Source: Gammaproteobacteria bacterium
Lineage (GTDB): Bacteria; Pseudomonadota; Gammaproteobacteria; Pseudomonadales; Pseudohongiellaceae
Length of the DNA stretch: 7,030 nt
Direction of reading: 5' to 3'
NCBI GenBank assembly: GCA_003556835.1
Contig: PWQG01000220.1
Location: forward strand, 1-7,030
Below are positions 1 through 7,030 of the stretch, in pieces (the first letter of the stretch is position 1; every line of letters starts with the position of its first letter). The notes under the pieces were generated by a model. The model was not told where the DNA came from and did no database searches. It saw nothing but the letters and a program-made list of their open reading frames with translations. Made by a program: the position numbers and the translations under genes.

Positions 1-442
1 AAAGCACGATGGCGATTTCCTGGGCGGCGCGCACAAAACTGATGACACTGTCGGAGATGCCTGCCGCTGTGTCGATCAGCAGGATGTCGATATCATTGGC
101 CAGGGCACTGAACGCGTGGATGATGCCGGCATGCTGCTGCGGCTCCATATTGACCACGGACTGGATGCCCGAGGCCGCCGGGATGACCGACAGTCCGCTT
201 TCTGTGCGAATCAGGACCTCACTCAGGTCACAATCCCCGTTGACCACATCGGCGATGGTGCGCTCGGCTTTAATGCCCAGCAGCACATCCACATTCGCCA
301 GGCCCAGATCGGCATCCAGCAACAATACACGCTTGCCGGTTTCGGCCAGGGCCAGGCCCAGGTTGACCGACACACTGGTCTTGCCGACCCCGCCCTTGCC
401 ACCGGTGATGGCCACGACCTGTATGGGGTGATCCGCGCTCAC
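1..442 (-). CDS. flhG: Flagellar number regulator FlhG/FleN (3' partial)
   Basis: The first 147 codons of a MinD/ParA-type ATPase are present; the rest runs off the window (the family is about 270-300 residues). FlhG (FleN in Pseudomonas) limits flagellar number by binding ATP, dimerising at the membrane, stimulating FlhF GTPase activity and restraining FleQ/FlrA. The deviant Walker A motif is KGGVGKT (residues 16-22), the switch region is DADLGLANVDVLLG (43-56), VIPAASG is at 86-92, and Walker B is LLIDTAAG (121-128). I chose the GTG at 442-440: it has AAGGGGA four bases upstream and gives the N-terminus expected for FleN. The nearby upstream ATG (468) is in another frame and stops after nine codons. 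It follows flhF closely, as in other gammaproteobacteria, where fliA usually comes next. Confidence 0.96.
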   Translation of the reverse strand, partial: MSADHPIQVVAITGGKGGVGKTSVSVNLGLALAETGKRVLLLDADLGLANVDVLLGIKAERTIADVVNGDCDLSEVLIRTESGLSVIPAASGIQSVVNMEPQQHAGIIHAFSALANDIDILLIDTAAGISDSVISFVRAAQEIAIVL

Positions 443-470
443 ATTGTCCCCTTTTCTGATTTTTCCATTG

Positions 471-1859
<1,389 letters not shown>

Positions 1860-1894
1860 GGATCCCTCATCCTCCTGGTCACTGATCTATCTGT

Positions 1895-4033
1895 TCACTG
1901 GCCTATGGTGGCCACGATCGTGATCTGCTTGTTCTCGGGTATCTCCTGGTAGGAGAGCACTTTCAGTCCGGCTATGGTGAAACGTATGAAGCGGGTCAGC
2001 ATGGGCCGCAGCGGCGCGGCCACCAGCAGGACAGCCGGGTTGCCCGAGGCTTCCTGCGTCTGCGCGGTTTTCACCAGGGCACTCTGCAGCCGCTCTGCCA
2101 TGCCGGGCTCGATCACCAGGTTGTCATCAGCGCCTCCTTCGCCCTGCTGTGACGACTGCTTCACTGCTTTAAGCAATATCTGTTCCAGACCCGGGTCCAA
2201 CGTGATGACGGGCAGCTCTGACGCGTCCCCGAACAGGTTCTGGACAATCGTGCGCGACAGCGCGACCCGTGCGGCAGCGGTCAGGGCGACGGGATCTTGA
2301 CTCCGGGTGGCCGTCACCGCCAGTGCTTCGGCGATCGTGCGCATGTCGCGCACCGGCACACCCTCCTGCAGCAGATTCTGCAACACGCGCAGCAGAACAT
2401 TGGTGCTGATGAGCTTGGGCAACTCCTCGGCCAGTCGGGCGGAGTTCTTGCCAAGAATGGCAAGCAGCTGATGCACTTCCTCGTGACCGAGCAACTCATG
2501 GGCGTGTTGCTGCAGCACGCTGTTCATGTGGGTGGCCACAACGGTACTGGCATCGACCACGGTGTAACCCATGCCCTGGACATGATCTTTCTGCGACGGC
2601 TCGATCCAGACCGCGTCCAGGCCAAAGGCCGGGTCCTTGGTCTCGATACCCTTGGCTTTGCCGAAGACCTGGCCCGGATCAATCGCCATATCCCGTTCGG
2701 GATGGATTTCGGCACCGCCGAGTTTCACGCCCATGAGGGTGATGCGGTATTCATTGGGCCGCAGGTCAAGATTGTCCCGGATGTGTACCGAAGGCACCAG
2801 GAATCCCAGTTCCTGCGACAGCTTCTTGCGGATGCCCTTGATCCGGCCCAGCAGTTGTCCACCCTGTGCTTTGTCGACCATGGGAATGAGCCGATAACCC
2901 ACTTCCAGACCCACGACATCGACTGGCGTGACATCATCCCAACCCAGTTCGGCGGGCTCATCCCCCGCTTTTTCTTCGGCGCCCTGCTCTTCCTCCTTGC
3001 CGCCCCCGGAATCATCCGCCGGCATCTCCCGATTCTGTTTCCAGTAGATGAACACGGCGCCAGAGGCTGCGGCCAGGGACAGCGCCAGGAAAGCAAAATG
3101 TGGCATGCCGGGCACCACACCCATGACAAACAGAACCAGCGAGGCAATACCCAGGGAGCGTGGATTGGCAAACATCTGCCCCACCACCTGGGCACCCATC
3201 ATTTCATCGTTATTGTTGCGCGTGACCATGATGGCCGCCGAGGTGGACAACACCAGGGCAGGAATCTGTGCGACCAGGCCGTCTCCGATGGTGAGCAGTG
3301 CATAACGTTGGGTGGCATCACCGAATCCCAGATTGTGCTGGATCATGCCGATGGCCACACCACCAATCAGGTTGATGGCCAGGATCAGGATACCGGCAAT
3401 CGCATCGCCCTTGACGAATTTGCTGGCACCATCCATGGCACCGTAGAAGTCCGCTTCCTGGGTGATTTCCTGGCGTCGCTTGCCGGCGGTCTCCTGGTCC
3501 AGAATGCCGGCATTGAGATCGGCATCCACGGCCATCTGCTTGCCGGGCATGGCGTCCAGGGTGAATCGGGCACTGACTTCAGCGATACGGCCCGCGCCCT
3601 TGGTGACCACCACGAAGTTGATGATGATCAGGATCATGAAGACGATCAGGCCCACGGCATAGTTGCCGCCGATCACCACTTCACCGAAGGACTCGATCAC
3701 CCGCCCGGCGGCAGCGCCGCCCTCATGACCGTTGAGCAACACCACCCGGGTGGAGGCCACATTGAGCGCGAGGCGCAGCAAGGTGGCAACCAGCAGGATG
3801 GTCGGGAACACGGCAAAATCCAACGGCCGCATGGCGTAGACGGCAACACAGAGCACCACCAGGGCGATGGTGATATTGAAGGTGAACAGCACATCCAGCA
3901 GGAAAGGCGGGATGGGCAATGTCATCATGGCCAGGATGACCAGCAACAGGATCGGAATGCCCAGGTTGCCCCGGGTCAGACCCCGGGCATTGTCCAGGAG
4001 ACTCTGTCGAGTTATGTCACCGCTGAAGTTCAT
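1895..4033 (-). CDS. flhA: Flagellar export gate protein FlhA
   Basis: FlhA (712 residues; family usually about 690-710) is the large export-gate subunit. It forms a nonameric cytoplasmic ring that docks chaperone-substrate complexes and helps use the proton motive force. Hydrophobic segments fill about residues 25-100, 122-144, 211-233, 247-270 and 294-330. The FHIPEP-family signature is visible as RLALNVASTRVVLL (87-100), and the conserved cytoplasmic loop spans about 145-210 with KGAGRIAEVSARFTLDAMPG and KFVKGDAIAG. An acidic linker (about 337-362, rich in Glu, Asp and Gly) leads to the C-terminal docking domain, from about 365 to the end. No start codon lies in frame just upstream of the ATG, so the start is firm. 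Its Shine-Dalgarno is poor: only GGG five bases upstream, with AGGGA too far away. It heads the probable flhA-flhF-flhG unit behind a sigma-54 promoter. Confidence 0.98.
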   Translation of the reverse strand: MNFSGDITRQSLLDNARGLTRGNLGIPILLLVILAMMTLPIPPFLLDVLFTFNITIALVVLCVAVYAMRPLDFAVFPTILLVATLLRLALNVASTRVVLLNGHEGGAAAGRVIESFGEVVIGGNYAVGLIVFMILIIINFVVVTKGAGRIAEVSARFTLDAMPGKQMAVDADLNAGILDQETAGKRRQEITQEADFYGAMDGASKFVKGDAIAGILILAINLIGGVAIGMIQHNLGFGDATQRYALLTIGDGLVAQIPALVLSTSAAIMVTRNNNDEMMGAQVVGQMFANPRSLGIASLVLFVMGVVPGMPHFAFLALSLAAASGAVFIYWKQNREMPADDSGGGKEEEQGAEEKAGDEPAELGWDDVTPVDVVGLEVGYRLIPMVDKAQGGQLLGRIKGIRKKLSQELGFLVPSVHIRDNLDLRPNEYRITLMGVKLGGAEIHPERDMAIDPGQVFGKAKGIETKDPAFGLDAVWIEPSQKDHVQGMGYTVVDASTVVATHMNSVLQQHAHELLGHEEVHQLLAILGKNSARLAEELPKLISTNVLLRVLQNLLQEGVPVRDMRTIAEALAVTATRSQDPVALTAAARVALSRTIVQNLFGDASELPVITLDPGLEQILLKAVKQSSQQGEGGADDNLVIEPGMAERLQSALVKTAQTQEASGNPAVLLVAAPLRPMLTRFIRFTIAGLKVLSYQEIPENKQITIVATIGQ

Positions 4034-4052
4034 GAAGCCCGGTTGTGTCCCT

Positions 4053-4066
4053 GTCTGAAGCTTGAC
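4053..4066 (-). promoter_or_regulatory. Third GTCAAG element near the flhA start
   Basis: The minus strand reads GTCAAGCTTCAGAC, starting about 33 nt before the flhA ATG. It shares the GTCAAG half-site with the two elements upstream and ends in GAC like the FleQ consensus, but the centre does not match. It may be a weak accessory site or chance. Confidence 0.2.
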
Positions 4067-4092
4067 GTTCCGGGTACTGCCGCGCGCTCCGG

Positions 4093-4106
4093 TTCAATTT
4101 CTTGAC
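4093..4106 (-). promoter_or_regulatory. Candidate FleQ-binding site in the flhA leader
   Basis: The minus strand reads GTCAAGAAATTGAA, which matches 12 of 14 positions of the FleQ consensus GTCAATAAATTGAC as I recall it from Pseudomonas aeruginosa work. It would lie about 80 nt downstream of the predicted sigma-54 start. FleQ binding downstream of the RpoN site is documented for P. aeruginosa flhA. No fleQ gene is in this window, so the regulator is inferred. Confidence 0.55.
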
Positions 4107-4119
4107 ACGGTTTCTTGAC
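4106..4119 (-). promoter_or_regulatory. Second, weaker FleQ-like element
   Basis: The minus strand reads GTCAAGAAACCGTG. Its first nine bases are identical to the stronger element that begins 13 nt further downstream, while its second half departs from the palindrome. The two form a short tandem direct repeat of GTCAAGAAA that could bind an enhancer-binding protein cooperatively. On its own it would be a poor match. Confidence 0.3.
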
Positions 4120-4143
4120 GCTGCAGGTATCCCGCTGTTCTCT

Positions 4144-4175
4144 AGGCCGCATATTATGGGTATCGATAACGGCCT
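4144..4175 (-). other. Possible hairpin in the flhA leader RNA
   Basis: AGGCCG (4175-4170) and CGGCCT (4149-4144) can form a 6-bp GC-rich stem around a 20-nt AT-rich loop. Within that loop TTAT and ATAA could pair further. No poly-U run follows, so it is not an intrinsic terminator. It begins about 13 nt after the predicted transcription start. It may affect leader stability, but matches no riboswitch family I know. Confidence 0.25.
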
Positions 4176-4198
4176 GCCCTCTGTCGTGGATGGAGGCT

Positions 4199-4214
4199 TG
4201 CAAAAAGCCGGCCA
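4199..4214 (-). promoter_or_regulatory. Sigma-54 (RpoN) promoter for flhA-flhF-flhG
   Basis: The minus strand reads TGGCCGGCTTTTTGCA. Against the sigma-54 consensus TGGCACGNNNNTTGCW, all but two of the specified positions match. The invariant GG (4213-4212) and GC (4201-4200) are separated by exactly 10 nt, as required. It lies in the non-coding gap between flhB and flhA and points towards flhA. Initiation about 12 nt past the GC would place the start near 4188 and give a leader of about 155 nt. Sigma-54 control of flhA under the activator FleQ/FlrA is known in Pseudomonas and Vibrio; its use here is inferred. Confidence 0.8.
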
Positions 4215-4223
4215 GTTGCGGCT
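4202..4223 (-). terminator. Possible weak intrinsic terminator after flhB
   Basis: On the minus strand, AGCCG (4223-4219) and CGGCT (4210-4206) can pair into a 5-bp stem with an 8-nt loop, followed by a run of T residues (4206-4202). It begins 19 nt after the flhB stop, as expected for the end of the fliPQR-flhB transcript. The stem is short, and it overlaps the -24 element of the predicted flhA promoter, so the match may come from the promoter sequence alone. Confidence 0.35.
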
Positions 4224-4241
4224 GGTGAAGCGCCCTCACAC

Positions 4242-5381
4242 TCAAGTATCGCGGCGCAGCTCATCCGGAATGGGCAGATCCGCCGCCAGTTCTGGAGCGC
4301 GGGCGCGCCCGGCCTGATATTCTTCGAGCTGGTAGATATAGGCCAGTACCTGTGCCACCGCCATATAAAGACCCGCCGGGATTTCTTCACCGGCCTTGGT
4401 ATTGAAGTGGATGGCCCGGGCCAGGGCCGGCGATTCGAACAGGGGAATATCATGCTCGCGGGCGATCTCGCGGATGCGCAGCGCCATGAAGTCCACACCA
4501 CTGGCCAGCATCACCGGAGCCCCCGAACTGTCCTGGCGATAGCGCAGGGCCACCGAGTAGTGTTCCGGGTTGGTGATGACCACGTCGGCATCCGGCACAT
4601 CGCCCAGCTGACGATTCTGGGACATCTGGTACTGCAGTTGACGGATCTTCTGTTTGACCTCGGGGCTGCCGTCCGATTCCTTGTGTTCATCCTTGACCTG
4701 CTGGTAGGTCATTTTCAATTTTTCACGGTGCTGATGGATCTGAAACGGGATGTCGACCATGGCAATCAGGATCATGGCGCAGGACATGGCCAGCACCGAC
4801 CAGGCCACAATACTGAGGGTGTGGATGATGGCCGCCTGGGTCGGTTCGGTGTGGATATTGAGAATCCGCTCCTTGTTCAGGTTGAAGATGACGGCGGCGA
4901 TGGCAGCCACCGTCAGCACCTTGGCGAGCGCCTTGCCCAATTCCATTACGGCTTTTTTGCCAAACATGCGCTTGAGGCCCGAAGCCGGATTCATGCGGCT
5001 GGCCTTGGGCACGATGGCCTTGATGGCCAGGTTCCAGCCACTCAATGCGATCGGCCCCAGAATGGCCGCCACCAGCAGCACACCAAACAGGGGCAACAGG
5101 GAACGCAGCCCCGCCATCACCGAACTGTTGAGGTGGGTGAACATCGTGGCTGTATCAAAAATATGCTCACGCTCGAGCACCAGGTTCTGGCGCATGACCT
5201 CGCCCATCACGTCGCCCATATACGGGCCGAAAGCGATCATGGCCCCCGATCCCGCCAACAGGATCGCCAGGGTGTTGAGTTCACGCGAGCGCGCCATATC
5301 CCCGTCTTCGCGCGCCTTGTCCAGGCGTTTCGGGGTGGGTTCCTGCGACTTTTCCGCCGAGGAGTCCTTGTCTTCCGCCAC
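4242..5381 (-). CDS. flhB: Flagellar export switch protein FlhB
   Basis: FlhB (379 residues, normal length) is the inner-membrane export component that switches the flagellar secretion apparatus from rod/hook to filament substrates. The N-terminus has the typical charged motif EPTPKRLDKAREDGDMARSRE at about residues 14-34. Four hydrophobic segments follow at about 36-54, 92-115, 150-167 and 186-210. The cytoplasmic C-terminal domain holds the self-cleavage motif as NPEH (residues 271-274, within VVITNPEHYSVALRY). In this family the cut falls between Asn and Pro, and the switch depends on it. The start is GTG, supported by a strong AAGGAGGT seven bases upstream and by alignment of the N-terminal motif with known FlhB proteins. 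The gene closes the fliPQR-flhB run; a 208-nt non-coding gap follows before flhA. Confidence 0.97.
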   Translation of the reverse strand: MAEDKDSSAEKSQEPTPKRLDKAREDGDMARSRELNTLAILLAGSGAMIAFGPYMGDVMGEVMRQNLVLEREHIFDTATMFTHLNSSVMAGLRSLLPLFGVLLVAAILGPIALSGWNLAIKAIVPKASRMNPASGLKRMFGKKAVMELGKALAKVLTVAAIAAVIFNLNKERILNIHTEPTQAAIIHTLSIVAWSVLAMSCAMILIAMVDIPFQIHQHREKLKMTYQQVKDEHKESDGSPEVKQKIRQLQYQMSQNRQLGDVPDADVVITNPEHYSVALRYRQDSSGAPVMLASGVDFMALRIREIAREHDIPLFESPALARAIHFNTKAGEEIPAGLYMAVAQVLAYIYQLEEYQAGRARAPELAADLPIPDELRRDT

Positions 5382-5386
5382 TACGG

Positions 5387-5395
5387 AACCTCCTT
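5387..5395 (-). promoter_or_regulatory. Strong ribosome-binding site of flhB (GTG start)
   Basis: The minus strand reads AAGGAGGTT here. GGAGG sits seven bases before the GTG at 5381, close to ideal spacing. The site touches the last base of the fliR stop codon. It justifies choosing the GTG, since no ATG gives the full conserved N-terminus. Confidence 0.85.
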
Positions 5396-6177
5396 CAGCT
5401 GCCGGTCATGCCCCGCATCATGGCGAAGGCCTCGGCAAACAGGTTATTGATGGATTCCAGGATCGTGCCGGTCAGCAACCAGACCACGAACAGGCCCAGC
5501 ATCAGCGCCGAGGGAAACCCCAGGGCAAAGATGTTCATCTGCGGCGCGGCCCGGGTCATGATGCCAAAGGCAAAATTGGTCATCAGCAGCGCGGTCACCG
5601 CCGGCAACGCAAGCACCAGGGCACTGGAGAAAGCCCAGCTGATCGTGGACAGTATCTGCAGGATGAATGTATCTCCCACGCCACTGGTGGCCACCGGCAG
5701 GGTCTGGAAACTCTCCGCCAGTATGCGGATCATGATCAGGTGCCCGTCAAAGCTGATGAACAGCAGACTGGCAAACATCAGGTAGAAAGTGCTGAGCACC
5801 GCGGTGTTGACCCCGGTCGAGGGGTCAACCATGGCCGCGAAACCCAGGCCCATCTGCATGGCAATCATCTGCCCGGTGAGCACAAAGATCTGGAACACGA
5901 TCTGCAGGAAAAAACCCAATGCGGCGCCGATCAGCACCTGTTGCAGCACAATCAGGATGGCCTCGATGGACAGGGCTTCGACCACTGGCAGGGGACCGAC
6001 CAGGGGCGCCACCGGCAGGGTGATGGCCAGGGCCAGCACCAGGCGCACGCGCATGGGTACAAAATTGCTGCCGAGCAGGGGCACGGTCATGACAAAACCC
6101 ATGACGCGGAACAGCGGCCAGAGCCAGGCTCCAAGCCAGCTGGTCAGCTGCGCGTCTGTCAGCTCCAGTAACGGCAT
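5395..6177 (-). CDS. fliR: Flagellar export gate protein FliR
   Basis: This is a 260-residue, strongly hydrophobic inner-membrane protein of normal FliR length. FliR completes the FliP5-FliQ4-FliR1 export gate core and contacts FlhB. Long hydrophobic segments lie at about residues 15-35, 43-62, 68-105, 126-143, 174-200 and 216-240. Family hallmarks visible are TGQMIAMQMGLGFAAMVDPS at residues 101-120 and APQMNIFALGFP at 211-222. The ATG overlaps the fliQ stop by one base (TGATG), and its ribosome-binding sequence (a weak GGTGGG) lies inside fliQ, so expression is likely coupled to fliQ. It ends 13 nt before flhB, and the flhB Shine-Dalgarno abuts its TGA stop. Confidence 0.97.
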   Translation of the reverse strand: MPLLELTDAQLTSWLGAWLWPLFRVMGFVMTVPLLGSNFVPMRVRLVLALAITLPVAPLVGPLPVVEALSIEAILIVLQQVLIGAALGFFLQIVFQIFVLTGQMIAMQMGLGFAAMVDPSTGVNTAVLSTFYLMFASLLFISFDGHLIMIRILAESFQTLPVATSGVGDTFILQILSTISWAFSSALVLALPAVTALLMTNFAFGIMTRAAPQMNIFALGFPSALMLGLFVVWLLTGTILESINNLFAEAFAMMRGMTGS

Positions 6178-6446
6178 CAGCCCACCAGGTAGGGAATGGC
6201 CAGGATCAGCTCTTCGGTGAACTCCAGCACCTTGCGCAACAACCAGGGACCGGTGATGATCACCACCATCAGCATGGTCAGCAGGCGTGGCAGGAAACTC
6301 AGGGTCTGTTCATTGATCTGGGTGGCGGCCTGGAAGGTGCTCACCACCAGCCCCACCAGCAGGCTCGGCAACACGGCCACCGCCACCAGTGTCACCACCA
6401 GGAACAGGGCTTCACGCCAGATGTTGACCACCATATCAGGTCCCAT
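6177..6446 (-). CDS. fliQ: Flagellar export gate protein FliQ
   Basis: This is an 89-residue protein, the usual FliQ length. FliQ packs around the FliP/FliR ring of the flagellar type III export gate in the inner membrane. Two hydrophobic segments (about residues 14-38 and 51-72) flank the family hallmark FQAATQINEQTLSFLPRL at about residues 38-55. The ATG start is set by an AGGAGG Shine-Dalgarno at 6456-6451, four bases upstream. That sequence includes two bases of the fliP stop codon, so translation is probably coupled to fliP. The gap to fliP is 8 nt. The TGA stop shares one base with the fliR start (TGATG), another sign of coupling within one transcript. Nothing is unusual in length or motif. 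Confidence 0.97.
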   Translation of the reverse strand: MGPDMVVNIWREALFLVVTLVAVAVLPSLLVGLVVSTFQAATQINEQTLSFLPRLLTMLMVVIITGPWLLRKVLEFTEELILAIPYLVG

Positions 6447-6454
6447 GTGTCCTC

Positions 6455-7030
6455 CTATACACCGAAGCTGGCTGCCAGTGTGCCGATGATCATGGCCCAG
6501 CCATCAACCAGCACGAACAGCATGATCTTGAAAGGCAGACTGACGATGATCGGCGGCAGCATCATCATGCCCATGGCCATCAGCACACTGGCGACAACCA
6601 GGTCGATGACCAGAAAAGGAATGAACAACAGAAAGCCGATCTGGAATGCGGTTTTCAGCTCACTGGTGACGAATGAGGGCACCAGCACGGTGAAGGGGAT
6701 CTCGTCTACCGTGGCCACCGGGCCATTGCCCGAGAGGTCCATGAACAACTGCAGGTCCGATTCCCGGGTCTGGGCCAGCATGAATTCGCGGAACGGCATT
6801 TCGGCAGCGGCCAGGGCCTGGTCCGGCGACAGCTCCTCACTGATGTAGGGTTGGATGGCCATCTCATTGACCTGCTGGAACACCGGCATCATGATGAAGA
6901 TGGACAGGAACAGCGCCAGGCCCAACAGAATCTGATTGGATGGTGTCTGTTGCAGGCCCAGGGCCTGACGCAGGATGGCAAACACCACGATGATCCGGGT
7001 GAAGGACGTCATCATCATGGCCAGCGCCGG
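6455..7030 (-). CDS. fliP: Flagellar export gate protein FliP (5' partial)
   Basis: FliP forms, with FliQ and FliR, the helical core of the flagellar type III export gate in the inner membrane, through which rod, hook and filament subunits pass. The visible part is 191 codons plus a TAG stop. The reading frame stays open to the window edge: four codons (Pro-Ala-Leu-Ala) precede the triple Met, so the ATGs near 7018 are internal and not the start. FliP is usually about 245-255 residues, so roughly 60 N-terminal residues, including the usual signal peptide, lie outside. Diagnostic stretches are MTSFTRIIVVFAILRQALG near the visible N-terminus and, near the C-terminus, PFLVIDLVVASVLMAMGMMM followed by LPPIIVSLPFKIMLFVLVDGW. 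Hydrophobic segments flank a polar periplasmic stretch holding SEELSPDQALAAAEMPFREF. It is first in a compact fliP-fliQ-fliR-flhB run. Identity is unambiguous. Confidence 0.97.
   Translation of the reverse strand, partial: PALAMMMTSFTRIIVVFAILRQALGLQQTPSNQILLGLALFLSIFIMMPVFQQVNEMAIQPYISEELSPDQALAAAEMPFREFMLAQTRESDLQLFMDLSGNGPVATVDEIPFTVLVPSFVTSELKTAFQIGFLLFIPFLVIDLVVASVLMAMGMMMLPPIIVSLPFKIMLFVLVDGWAMIIGTLAASFGV

Noticed and set aside
439..468. A nine-codon open frame between flhF and flhG whose stop overlaps the flhG GTG, suggesting a leader peptide
   Set aside because: There is no Shine-Dalgarno before its ATG, and the sequence is too short to distinguish from chance. The stop-start overlap arises simply from ATGTGA.
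2297..4105. A 602-codon plus-strand open frame opposite flhA
   Set aside because: It is antisense to a certain gene, extremely rich in His, Gln, Gly and Asp, as is usual for mirror frames of GC-rich coding DNA, and shows no recognisable domain.
4030..4245. A 71-codon minus-strand open frame with a TTG start filling the flhB-flhA gap
   Set aside because: It has a rare start codon with no Shine-Dalgarno, spans the predicted promoter and regulatory sites, and its product shows no hydrophobic or conserved pattern. The gap is better explained as regulatory.
4407..6171. Long plus-strand open frames opposite flhB and fliR (4407-5450 and 4750-6171)
   Set aside because: They have the same mirror-frame composition, no family resemblance, and lie opposite clearly conserved genes.
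7010..7018. Triple ATG as the start of fliP
   Set aside because: The open frame continues upstream to the window edge, and the residues match the interior of FliP, about 60 residues into the usual protein.

Overview
This window is an ordinary, well-preserved stretch of a bacterial flagellar gene cluster, and every gene lies on the minus strand. In transcription order it holds fliP (5' end cut off by the window edge), fliQ, fliR, flhB, flhA, flhF and the first 147 codons of flhG/fleN (cut off by the left edge). The protein motifs, the gene order fliPQR-flhB followed by flhA-flhF-flhG, and the moderately high GC content point to a polarly flagellated gammaproteobacterium of the Pseudomonas/Vibrio/Halomonas/Chromatiales sort. 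I cannot name the genus.

Layout from right to left: 7030-5395 holds the tightly packed export-gate genes fliP, fliQ and fliR. The gap is 8 nt between fliP and fliQ, and fliQ and fliR overlap by 1 nt. flhB follows after 13 nt with a strong Shine-Dalgarno sequence. A 208-nt non-coding interval (4241-4034) then separates flhB from flhA. flhA, flhF and flhG follow with gaps of 35 and 28 nt and look like a second transcription unit. No mobile elements, tRNAs, rRNAs, CRISPR arrays or extended repeats are visible.

FliP, FliQ, FliR, FlhB and FlhA are the membrane proteins of the flagellar type III export gate. FlhF, an SRP-family GTPase, and FlhG/FleN, a MinD/ParA-type ATPase, set the position and number of flagella. 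The window therefore runs from export-gate construction to control of flagellar site and number.

The most informative non-coding sequence is the flhB-flhA interval. It has a near-consensus sigma-54 (RpoN) promoter at 4214-4199. Downstream of it, inside the predicted leader, are three GTCAAG elements, one of them a 12/14 match to the FleQ-binding consensus as I recall it. This matches the unusual layout described for Pseudomonas aeruginosa flhA, where FleQ binds downstream of the RpoN site. I found no convincing undescribed system; the findings are regulatory details and residue-level variants.
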